In this document: positions 1 to 12,300 of the stretch, piece by piece | Layout of the letters: every line of letters starts with the position of its first letter | Position numbering within the stretch: the first letter of the stretch is position 1 | NCBI GenBank assembly: GCA_004794785.1 | Contig: SJOL01009883.1 | Location: 782,412 to 846,411 of the forward strand | Origin: Opisthorchis felineus | Taxonomy: Eukaryota > Platyhelminthes > Trematoda > Opisthorchiida > Opisthorchiidae | Direction: 5' to 3' | Length of the DNA stretch: 64,000 nt | Notes under the pieces: generated by a model | Databases searched by the model: none | Seen by the model: the letters and a program-made list of their open reading frames with translations, nothing else | Told to the model about the DNA's origin: nothing | Position numbers and translations under genes: made by a program

Positions 1-280
1 GAACCGTTCTTATACATATAGCATCAATGTGCAGCTGAAAATTAAGTGAGACTGCGCTATTTGCTAACCTACTACTTGGTCAGATGAGTAGACCTTCAAA
101 AGCACCATTTCGCCAACGTGGTACGATTTAACGACTTCAGTGTACGTCTCCACTGGCTGTAGGATCAGTACCGTATGGCGGTTACAGGCTTCACTATGTC
201 CGTCAAAAGGCCTCCACCCATTGATACCAAATAGCACTACAATACCCTTTGGGCTTAGTTTTGCTTTCACTTTCCATTAG
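1..280 (+). other. Intron of the CCDC125-like gene (partial)
   Basis: This is sequence upstream of the first visible exon, ending in its branch/polypyrimidine/AG acceptor. Two short open frames on the - strand here have no recognisable content. Confidence 0.6.
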
Positions 281-363
281 GTTAATGGAAGTTAATGCAC
301 GCCTGACGAAACAACTGGAGAGCACCCAGCTAAAGATGAAGGAACTGCTCCAAGAGAATGTGT
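281..363 (+). CDS. CCDC125: Exon A: coiled-coil segment
   Basis: The acceptor is the pyrimidine-rich tract ending TTCCATTAG at 280. The donor is GTAAGT at 364. The exon enters at the last base of a codon and leaves after the first base. It encodes about 27 residues, including LTKQLESTQLKMKELLQENV, a heptad-like, Lys/Glu/Leu-rich helix. It joins exon B in phase to make a Tyr codon. At least one more exon must lie upstream, beyond base 1. Confidence 0.75.
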
Positions 364-3300
364 GTAAGTTTGCCATCGTTTTTATGAAACATATTGAGCC
401 TGTTTGTCTTGTCATCTTAAGAACGATTCTATTCATCTAGACTTCATTAACCCTGCGAGCTCAAAAATGGACTGTATCTTGAAAGATACCAAAGATACGA
501 AAGGCTGAATCACGATGGTGTGCCATAAATAGTCGACTTATTGATCTCAATATGTATATGCCAATCGCCAATATTCTGATTGGATACCGCGATTCTTATC
601 TAAAGATCCCTCTAGTTAGTAGATCTCTCCACGTGCACAGCAATCCTCCGAAGTTAGGACATAATGAAGAAAGGACATTTTGACCCCTCTTCGTGCAGGT
701 AGAGAGCTCATCATTAAGTCTTGGTTGACAGAAGATGCCGTTGTAGGCTCTCCAGGGGAGGGGTCCATCTTTCGAGGTGCCACTGTCCTGAATCCTGGTC
801 ATCAATCTTCACTTTCCTGACAGAATTGCCTTTGAGAAGACAATTAATTTGTGCGATACTTTGCATTATTTTGAGGGATGCATTAGCAAACGTTAGCAGC
901 TGTTCTCATTAGTGTGCGCTGACAGGAGTGGCACACCAATAAAGCCATGGTTAGTTCCAATGGTTCGAACGATCATGAGCCCTTGAATCTTACGTAATTT
1001 GGCAGTAGAAAATGTTTATACAACAGAATTCCAGACATATTTCCATTCTTACCTGTTTACAATTGATAGGCACCTTAATTGAGTATGTATGAATGGACAC
1101 TGTAATATCAAATATTCGCTCAGCTTGAACACCACCACCTAGGCTTGATCCATCCATCATTGCTCGAGCTGGCTCACTGGTTAGGGCCCGACTTTACTAA
1201 ACGAGACGTTCATACTTCAAACCCAACCCGGGCATTTCAGCTGCTCCTGTCTAGGCTTGGCCAACCCGATGGCGCCTCAGCTGTCCTGCATCCTTCTGAT
1301 GGCATAAACCTAGGCACCGAAAGGGTGTTACAGGTGGAAGACTGTTTGTTGTTGTTTGCTCATAAAACTGCCCAAAACTTCCTGTAGCCAATTACCCTTT
1401 CGTCCTTTTTGAGGTTCTTCAGGTAGGCGAAGTTTCCTGGAGATCCCGCTGACAATCAGCTAAATTACGAATGGGGGTATAACACCGTCTAAGTTTGCTT
1501 TTTTCTGTGTTAGAGGCTGTGTTACATCATCTGGGCTCTTGTTAGCTGTATCCATGTAGTCACCGGAAGCAGAGCTACCCTGTAGTTTTAATGGTTGTAG
1601 TATGAGTGGACTTTGTTAACAACAGATAGTTGCAGCTCACACTACTTCTGGGAAAGTGTCAGAACCATATGTAGTTCGCTACTACGATTTCTTGGGTCAG
1701 TTTGCCGGCCTTCTGTTCAGACAAATACGGGTTTACGACACGTTCAATAATTCCTGAGTTGTTACTAACGGTCAGCAGCACGTTGGTCTTGCATCACTAT
1801 GTCGTACGAACTCATAGGGTACCTGTGTGTTTTGCGCTGGGGTTTCTGTGGATAACATAATTTCGCACTCATCTGTACTTCGTACGGGAGTCTCCGACAG
1901 TGACCTCTCCTTCCACATGTAATAAAAACGTTTAGGTAAATTATATTGCATTCTCTATTTCTAAAGACACGCTGAGTCAGGTTTGACCCCAGATGTGTTT
2001 GTCACTCCTTCCTATTTGCGGCAAACGATTAGACGGGCACACTTTTCTAGCACGCATCAATGGTGCTGTTGTATTTACCTTAAACTGAGTTGTGCAAAAA
2101 AATAGAACTGTGCGGTTGAGTACAAACAATGATGCATAGCTCCAACGGGTGTCAAGCTAATCGGCCCTCGTTCCTATTAATCCTCCTGTCACTGACGGTT
2201 GCCATTGAGAGGATTCTCGCTTGAATGTAAAGTAAACCTATTGGTTTAGCTATCTTAGTCGAAATTGCCGTCTGTTATCGGAAGCGCAGACATGCCGTTA
2301 ATCCCGCTTTAATATTCAAAGCGACCGGTGGCACCATTGGCTGCCCACTTTACTTATGTTGTACACATTCATACCAACAAAGAACGGTCAGTGTGTCTGT
2401 GGTTATGGGGCGTACTGGGAGCTTGAATTTTTTGTGCGTTTTACTAAATGATTGGACTAGCTTATCTGCTTTGCCTAAGTTATCTTTCCTCTATAGGTAC
2501 CTAGCCATCTTTCATCCATGGGGGACTATTGTGACCGAAGGCGTAAAATCTTGTACGCTTTGTTTTGCAGATTTGTTGTACAAACACGATAAACTCGGAC
2601 ACCTGGGCTTCAAAGCACCATCAAACTCCAAAGTGGAAACTGAAAAGTCTCCAAATTCTTGTCCTCCAACTGATGTTTCCTTTAGCCGTTCGACTGTCGA
2701 GTCGTCACGATCATCTCTCCGCCATCTTCTCATAACCTCTGAGGCTTTTCTGGCTTCATTAGAAACCAATGGTCGGAGCTCCGCATCTTGTTCCATCACA
2801 TCCAACAACCAGTTTGCTGAACAGCGCACTAGCCTGAACGGTAGCGAACTACCCCCGTCCGTGCGCTTAACACCTACTCCTTCCATGAATAAAACGTCAA
2901 GCACACTTGAGCAAGGAATCCAATGCGACCTGTCATCCTTTGGTTCCTCGCTTTCTTTGCAAAGCACCAGTTCTGTCACAGCAAATTGCTCCTGTTCTTC
3001 AACTTCCCAATCCCTCTGTGCATGTGCTATCGAAAGTATCCGTTTGCAACGGAAATTATTGCGATGCTCTCATCAGGTAGTGATGCTATCAGCTTACATG
3101 GATTTTGTTATCGTCCGTTTGCTGTGCAGTTATCCAACCCACTATGTCCTTTATTTACACGAACGACTGTTACAGAGCTTTGCTAATCATGGCTATAAAA
3201 TCGGCCATTCTTTTGAGTTGAGGCCAATTGTGGGTTGATAATGGCACAACAATCTGTTGATCGATATGTACAATGCTACTGAGTTCGTCTTGTTGAATCA

Positions 3301-6300
3301 CATACCGCCATATCCGACCACATGCACATTTGGATGCTTATGTCGTTCTAATCGTTTGGATCTTTACTGATTCGTTTCCGCACCAAAGCAGAGCGTAGTC
3401 GCATAACATTAACAGTGTGCGGAAACCGAGAGACGATACCAAGCAATGGAAAATTCGTGTACTGTTTTTGAAAGATATTATTTCCGTTGAATCCGGGGAA
3501 TAACTTATTGAGTCAGAAGTTTTTTATTTTCGAAAAAGGAGATGGTAAAATATATCAGTAATTTTTCCAGCTAAACTACCTTGGTTCCGGCTGCTACAGC
3601 TTCGTTCACAGAGGATAAGGACAATGAAGAAATGAGAGCCACACCATGGAGGCAAGACCCAATCAGTTTATTTACATTAAATGGTTCTGTTTGTCCGATA
3701 AATGGCAGGAAGTGAAAGCTACGCGGTGACGGCGATAGCTTTGATACAAGACTGCCATTAGTTGCATGACAGCCATATCTGTCAGGGTCACCAACCATTG
3801 GTGTTTTTTGTCCCAGGGTTACCATTCGGAGAGACGGCAGTTATCACTGCGACCTACTAGTGAAATTTAATGGTTTTTGGTGGATCTGTAACGGCTCTAT
3901 TGTCGCAGGCAACCTACTGTAATGGTGTTAACCAAAGCAGACTCAAGGCGCTTTTCACAATTACGTCCTGGTAGTATAGTGCATTACCGCTATTCATGAG
4001 AAAGCATTCTCGGGAGGTGTTTACTTGGTGTCTACTCATTACACCCAAGAGGGTGTGATGACTACCTTGGAATGGCTGCATCGCCTGTTGCAGTTAGCTA
4101 AAGAAAGCTCAGCTGCCTGCAGGTGATTCCAACATTTTCCGATGCTTTTTCAGGGCATGACGGAAGACTTTGTTTAACCATTATCAATCTGTAACTCAAC
4201 CGTACACTACTACATCACAATAGTAAACCTACTCTGTGTCAGTCACCTCCTGTCCCCTGTCGTCATTCACAAGCATGCGACCAACAAAAAACCACAAAAA
4301 ATTCAAATGATCACGGTAGTGAGGACTCAAAAGTGTAGTGTTAGTGAGAAAGTATTTACTGTACTGGGAGCACGGCGTTGATTGATGAAACTAAGTAAGG
4401 GAAAGCTGACTCACTATTAAGGTCTGTGTCTTGTGGTATCAGCCGTCTTATTTATGTCTTGGTTAGATTTTGCATACCAATAAATTGGTGGCTAGCTGCA
4501 CGTCAAATTCACGGTGGCTTGCTAGTTGAGAAAGTAGGGTTAGCATTTTGTAGTGTGTAAATATTTTTATTCGTATTTACTCATTATCGCATGTCTAATT
4601 ATGAGAACTACAACTCATTTTGCTTTCATGGGACACGTCCGTTTGATCTAGCACAGTCGATCATATGGCACTATGAGTAGAATTTTTTAATGATAGTAGG
4701 AACTCGTCGCCTCGACTGGCCAGCTAAGGAATCCAAGTAGATCGCTCATTCAATATTTAGTAAATTACTTTTGAATTAATGTTGTTCCGTTTTCCTCGTG
4801 AATGATTTTAGAGGTTGTACTCCACTCGCACACGGATAAGGAAGCATCGTAATACTCTGAGATATAATGCTCGCGTTCTAACGTATGCATCTATGTGTAT
4901 ACTAGCAACAGCGGTGGGGCGTGTGGGTTGAAGCACACGGTGACAGTGCAGCTTTTCAGATTACACAAACTGGTGAAGTTGATTTTCAATTTGAAGGCCC
5001 ATCGTGGCTTGTCTGACTTCTCGATTTCCTTTGGAAACTTCCGAATAAGACGGCTCACCTTGTGTTAGGTAAGATAGACATTGAAGAGAAAATAAATGTC
5101 TGCAAACGGACCAGGTAGGTGCCCGTAGATGCCATGAATTCTCTAAATTCGGTTATGTGGGCGAGTTGGTTCATCATTGTGTTGTCTATGTTCATTTCAA
5201 GTGTTACTCATTGACACTTGTGTTGGTGATTGGTATTTATGAATTCAACGGAAATAGTAGTGACCAACCAACTTATCGGCCGCAGCTTTGAATCATTTCC
5301 GTTTGTCACAGTTACTTTCTTAACTAGGATTAGAATGTAATCGGTGCAACTTTCACGTTATTAATGGTTCTGCGCTAGCGTTCCCACAATCTTTAGGCGC
5401 TGTTTCGAACCCGAAAATGCCGGAAGAATGGGCTGGTAGTCAGGCAGAAGCTGAGGTTCATGAACACACCAAATCTTACAAGCCATGTGAAGCCGACAGT
5501 TGATGTTAGTCTGATGCTGACGGATGAGTGGCGTTGTGACTTGTCTACGTAGCTGACCAACCAACAATCACTCAAGAGTAGATGTTTCAATTTCTATCCG
5601 GAGGATAGCGGGTTCGAATTCTTCCGTTGGTTTGTGACGTGTGCACTGCTTATGACTTACAGTAATGATGAAACAGCTGTACAACGCTTAGTCTATTTGC
5701 CTTGCAAAACAAATTTACAATTCAGACTCCAAAATTTCCTCACTAATTCTGTTTTCCTCATAACCAGTGTTGCTGTATAGCGTACTAATTCATTACTTTT
5801 AAAATCTTGTATGTGGATTGAAACCAGCCTTTGCAACGGAGGTAAATCTGCCGCACTCTTTTTTATCCCACTTCATACATAAAGTTTTTTCACACTTACA
5901 TGATCCAAGAGTTTTCCAACTAGTTTTAACGGGTCGAATCGATTCCGTTTCTTTTTCTAGCTATACAAGGAGGCCAACAGTGTTCGAGACATGAAAATCA
6001 CCATCGAGGCATATCGGATTGCCTTGGAGAGTCAATTCAAGAAGAATCGCAGTGTATTTAAGGCAATGGCTGCTCTGATTCCCCACGTGCCGAAAATTAC
6101 CTATGCCAGTAAGCATTAGTTGGTGGTGATGTCTTTACTAGGGTGCTCGAAAGGAGACCCTAAAATTCTGTCTAAGGTGACATAAGTTGTGTGACGAAGG
6201 CGTGTTTTTTCGGTGTGCAACAGTAGTTCCACTCAGAACTGGGCTTCTTACCATTGGCCTCTCTTCGGAGGTACCAGTATAAATCTTGTGTGACGGGGGA

Positions 6301-9300
6301 CACGATTCCAACCTCCCCGGTCTAGCGGCTTTCTTTTGGATGGTGGAAGAAGAGTAATCAATGTTTCTGTGATGCTTTACCATTTGTGCTTTTCAAGAAA
6401 GGTACTCTTATGAGAAGCTATTTTTTCAGCGACTGTTGATTGTTACTGCCGTAAGGTATGTTCGAAATCATAAACTATCTATAAGATTGCTGAAATTTTC
6501 CGTAGCCCGCTCCAGCTCTCGCCCTTCCTGCGGTTTATCAGGTGGGTGCAGTCTCCAAGTTTCCATCAGCTTGATGTTCTACTTGAACGCCGAATTGGCT
6601 AAATTTACTCATTGTAAATTAAGTTGGTGTTACCAGGAGACTCAGGTGAATCGCTCGTTTAGGATCTTTTATCCTCAGAGTCTTCAGCAACATTGTAAGT
6701 AGTGTGTTATTCCGAGAGAATATACTTCGAAGTGTCCAATATCCTGCCACAAGAATCATGAGACGGCTTTTGTGCAACACATTCATTTGAAGAATATCAT
6801 AAACGAGACATTTAGTTGAGTCTCCGGGTAATACCGAATTAGTTTGCGTGTAACTTTTTCCCACTTGGTCATTTGCCCAATCAGGTATGTTCGTTACGAA
6901 TACACACAAAACGGTTTCTTGTGTGATACGCAGGCTTTTTACCTTAGCCGGCGTGTCGACCGATGTTTTTCAGTCTACTAATTAGATCGGACGATTATTT
7001 GTAATAGAACACGCTAATTCACGTTCACTCGTTTGACCGCGCCTTTTGGTGTATGGGGCTTCACTGATAGTGGACGATCGAAGCGTAGGTCGCCGACATT
7101 AAATCTCAGTATTGCAGTTGATGAGAAAAGCGGTATTCACAGCCACGTTTGTACCGACGAGAGAGATGCAAAAACCTCATTGTTCCACGCATTACACACC
7201 GATTCACACTGGTTCGGTGGACTCTGGTTGTCGGACCACATGACTTGGCTTTAGCTCGCTTGATGGTTACATAGGTGGGTTAGGTAGTATTTCACTTTAG
7301 AGGTCCACTGGTTTCTATGCCTGATCGAGTAAGTGAATTTCATATTTATTTATAGGTAAATGTAACACGCAGCCTGACCCCGACCATCGGTGGCATAGGT
7401 GGACCAGGTGGCGTTCCGGTGTAGTTGTGTGACGTCCTTAGAGGAAAAGACAGCCACGATACTAAGTTGCCATTAATGTAAAAATAATGATATTATATGA
7501 TATTTTTTAAATCACTGAAAATCAGCCGATATAACACGTGCAATTAATGAAAAAAACTTGATCATTTTTGAGTCACTGGCACTGGGATGTACGTGTTCGT
7601 GTGAGTCATGATTGAGAGCAGCCAACGTATCAAAGGTGGTCTCTGGTCTTAGACCTTACTTATTCACAGAGAGAATTGTTTCTCAAACACCCATCAGCCC
7701 TTGGTGAAGCGAAATTAGGGCTTTGCAACTGTCTGGGTTTGGGCACCCTAGCAATATCTCAACCCTCATGCTTCCTTCGAGTGGCATGGCAGCTATGCAC
7801 CGAAAGTGTGTTACAGCTGAACGATTATTGATTATTATTATTAGTAACTGGTTTCATCCACGGGTTCGTACCACTTATTTGGTCATCATCTCACACTGTG
7901 GCTCGATTAGTCATATGAACACTTGTATCGAACTCTCCTTTTGATTTCAGAGAGCAAGATCTTGAGGGATTATTCAAGGAATGGGTAAAGGTGAAATGTA
8001 TGGTCTTTGCGCCTGGTGAAATAGATGTAGGGGTCGCTGCGCATGGCGTCAGTTGGATCATTTTTACGCGGATTACAAATTAACGAATTTCGCAATGCGG
8101 GTGGTGCATTTTGTGGAACAGATTACGCCTAAAAGTTTGCGTCCTTTAAATGTACGATGGTCTGTGGAAATTAAGCCTGGTTATAAGTGACAACTTAATG
8201 TATATGTTACGTCATTCAAACAGAAGACTATCTCTTCGGCGTCCTTAGCCGGAATGTAAGTTAGCCTACTGGTCAATGCACCAGATATTGACTGACAGGT
8301 CTAACTCACCCCGGGCTTTTCTATTGCCCCTATTTTGGTTGGGACAACCTAGCAACATCTCAGCCTTTGTGCTTCCTTGGTGCTGCAGAACAGCTATACA
8401 CGAAAACGGTAGCACAGCGAATTTTTTACGAATCAATGTGACTGACTTACTCACTTCCATCAATCCAGACTCCCCTCTCTTCACGTCACTCGTGCATGAC
8501 TTGCTGGGTATGAACAGTTCGTGTGATACTCCCGCTCCATGGCACTCTCCACTGCCGTCACCAGCAGAAGCATTGCATCGGATTCTGGTGTGGTTTTACC
8601 AGAATATGAATCGTATCGTCACACACTTGTCAACCTGTAACAACCCACCAACTCGTTGTGCCAGTATTGAAGAGCACCATTCTCCGGAAGATTCGCTGCT
8701 GTGTATCGACAATCTAGATTTACGCAGGAAGCGTGGAATTCGGGCTCATTCCTTCCACGAATCCTCTTCCGATTCTCTGCCGTCAACTCTTCGGTCTTCA
8801 TCTATTCGGAAGTCCTTGCGGCAGATCACTTTAGGCACACAACGCCAAATTGAATCATATCATGCTCGTCTTCAAAACGCGCGCTCCATGATAGAACTGC
8901 CGACGGGACCGGATGGAAAGTCGTCCGTCGATGCGTTCCAGGTACCTCCCATATCCCTGTCAGAATCCAGATCTTCGGATTTCTATAGGAAGAAAAAGCC
9001 TGTGAGTGCTTTTGCCTAAAACAGGATATTCTGTGTGTGAACATTTATAGGATTCTTATCCACATGCGTCTGTCCCCCACGCTGTCGGCCGTAGGCGTAG
9101 TGTTCTCTCAGCTAGTTTTGGTCTACAGTCTTGACAAATTGTGTTCACCAACAGTTATATCGAAATGGTTTTGATTTCAGTCCGCAATAAAAAGAGCCGG
9201 TGGACTAAGTCTTTTGATTATCTGTGCCAATGTGCCAGATGTAATTCATGATGGTGACCCGACTCAAGTGATGACAGCGGATGGGGTTGGTTAGGGTGGT

Positions 9301-12300
9301 AGCAGAATCGCCCTTGTCTTTGCGAAAAAAGCCCATGGTCATCCCAACTGCCTTAATCAGCGATTTACTAGGGAGGACTCGGCAACGTGAGCTCGAGATA
9401 GCTTCGCAGTTATGGCGCGAAATACTGACCGGAAGGTCCACGGTTTTAACCCGAACCTGGCCTTTTGACTATTGTTGTGTAGATTTGCGTAACTGTGAAT
9501 AACATGGTGGTGCCTGGGCCCTCTTACTTCCTTTGAGTTACACGGCTGCTATGCACTGAAAAGGTGCTACGGCTGGACCACTACTTTTCTCACTCAGAAA
9601 CGTGCTTTTATCAGCTCGGCAGTATTGGTGTGACTTGCTACTGGGATTTAATAATTCGATGTAATGGGGCATTTAGCAGTCAGTTTTTAACGCACCTGAG
9701 CGGCCCCGAAGCAGGATCCGTCGATATTGGCTGAGTTACTGACTCACTAGCTTGTTTATTTGCTGCAGAACGTGGACTTCAAGCAACTGTTCGTAATGTT
9801 CTGAATTTAGAAGGGACCAGTTCCAGAATTGCGATGTTTCACTGAATGTGACTTCGTAATCACCCGCAATAGTCTCCCTAAGTCTATCTTTCAATGTATG
9901 GTTGTTTCTTTTCCGTTTTTTAGGAGTCAACATTTAAAACTGACTCTAGGTCGTGTTCATCTTCCTGTGTCTCTACGCCCCTCTCCATTATCTGGTACAG
10001 TACTTGTATTTAAAGTGTAAAATTTTACTTAAGCGGCGTATTTTGATTATTATATACGGTGTTGAATGCCACGTTCCTGTCATAATTCAACTAAACTACT
10101 GTAGCCAAACGAAAATGAGCCTAAAGTAAGTTTTAGAGGGAATTTCCGGTCCTTCATGACGAAACATGGCATTGGAAGTACTTCACTTCATTGGCACCTA
10201 CCTGTGTGCAAAAAGAGACTAATGCTAATAACGCTATTCCTTGACACTAACGCGTCTTGCTGGCTAGATGGATGGTTTAGCACTGTATCATGTTGGAACA
10301 TGTCACGTGTTTTCTAAGTCACATGATCAAGCAACTCACAATGGCGTAATATTTGCCGAGTTCTACTTGTGAGAGCTGAACATCTTACACATCGAACTAT
10401 CTTCTTTGTGAGTTCTTATTCCAGTAGCATAAAACAGCACGAAGAACAGTTCCTTGTGATATTGGTATGTTCCACCGTCGGATAAATGAAATATTCTCTC
10501 CGACCAAAGTGAACAAGTGCATCATACGCATTCAAAAGCGACTGACAGCGCTGAAGGCAGAAGTAGGCACAAGTCATCCTTATTAAGGTGAATCATTCGT
10601 ACTAAAGGGACGCTCCTACACATCGGGAGGTTTCAATCCTGCAGCGCACCGTATTTTCTGGACGAGAAGTAACAGGTTGACCAGAATGTACGTCCTTCCG
10701 GTCAACCCTAACGAGCACACTATTTCGGTAGTTTTTTGTTTTGTTTTTTACTACATCTACTGGGTTACCAATATCGACACACATTTGGGGTTCGCTGGAA
10801 TGCTCCTAGTTGCCGTCACCATTGTAACACTATAGCGTTACATTCGTAGAGGTCTGCCATTTGGCAGTGCCACGTTTTTGATGTTGTCCCTCTTATCCGG
10901 CCTCTGAGAGTGTCATCCAAACTGCCGAATAACGACTTTACGATCCGTCATATTAACGACAATAAGAAACCGCTCTATTACATTTGCAATCTTTCAAGGG
11001 GTCTTCGAACATGAGTTATGCCGCTAAACTGTGTGCCCGAGCCCGGTCAATGGAGGCTCTTCATTCAACGGCTGCCACAGGTGGAAGTGCCGTGAGACTC
11101 AGGTACCAATCAAATTCATCCATTCTGGGAGAACTTGCATCCAAGGTAGGTAGATTCCATTTCACCAACAGGCGACTTTAAAGCTTAACTTAATAGCTTA
11201 ACTTAATCTAGAACAACATAGAATGACAACATATCACCTGGCGCCTCCCGGCTATTTTTTGTGTCATAGGATTGACTAAAATAGGTGTATCGATGAAGCA
11301 CCATTGACAATGTTGGTGACGATAATGATGATCACACATGCGAACTGATTAGTTTAACGCTGTTAACAGTTTTTGGTTCCAATGAGTATCATCAGGCCAG
11401 TATATGCAAATGCATAAAGATGTGCCCCAGCCCTGAGCGTTGCGTGATGTGTACACAGGTTCAGTGGTAATGGGGTCAAAAGGACCATACGAAGTGTGTC
11501 AGCCAGATGTAGATGTTCATATTCTTTGGCAAAGGGCTTCGTAGCACGAGCTCAACCTTGATTGCACCTCCTATTTTACCCCGTGCGTGTAGCATGAGAA
11601 CTTTATACCGAAAGTAGGCAACAGCTAAAGGATTGATTTTCCTTACTTATGTACATCCTTCCTACGTGGTGCAATGTATCCTCATTAGGGTTCAGAACTA
11701 GTTCACATACGCGAGAAATAAGTCCACGAATGGAGAATGGCTTGGTTGGTTTTGTTAGGTAGTAAGTAGCGACATACATGAACTTCTGCTGAAAATGTGG
11801 TGGAAGACCGAGGCTGGTCCAGGCTGCCACTCTTATACAAATACCATAAGGAACGCCCCTCAAAAGTCTCTTTATCACTTATGAAGATGATAAAAATTAG
11901 GACACTTCCGTTAGAAGACCACTAAACCACATGCCTTCTAGGACGACATCAAAGGGTCTTGTTTGTGTCGGAGCTTGCGCTGATCCTATCGTTTATTTTT
12001 CACCTTCTAAAATGTTTGGGGTTAAAAAAACTACCCCGATTCAACAGTTTATTGAGCAATAAGGACCGTGGAGTGGAAGTCTTTAAAGCACTTTTCCCGG
12101 AACTGTTCGCGCAGTGTGGTCAAACTAAGCTTGATGAAATCAGGTGCCAACAGATCAATGCCCCTGTATGGAGCTTCCCGATCATAAACTTTATGAGTGT
12201 CCTTGAGGAAGGGCGACAGGAAGCAATGTAGATAACCAAGATTAACAAATCTACGCATTAAATTGGCTCCATCTGGTCGGTTTACCACCGAATGTCAGCA

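Larger units (their letters stand above)
6109..8468 (+). other. Intron 3
   Basis: This 2.4-kb intron contains a Penelope-like terminal repeat (about 6500-6870) and two LINE 3' ends (about 7715-7845 and 8290-8415). The second lies about 55 bases before the exon D acceptor. Confidence 0.7.

Noticed and set aside
2512..2979. 155-codon frame on the - strand
   Set aside because: It lies wholly opposite exon B, whose + strand splice sites and phase fit the gene. It is a shadow frame.
5595..5625. B-box-like GGGTTCGAATTC
   Set aside because: No acceptable acceptor, D or anticodon arms upstream.
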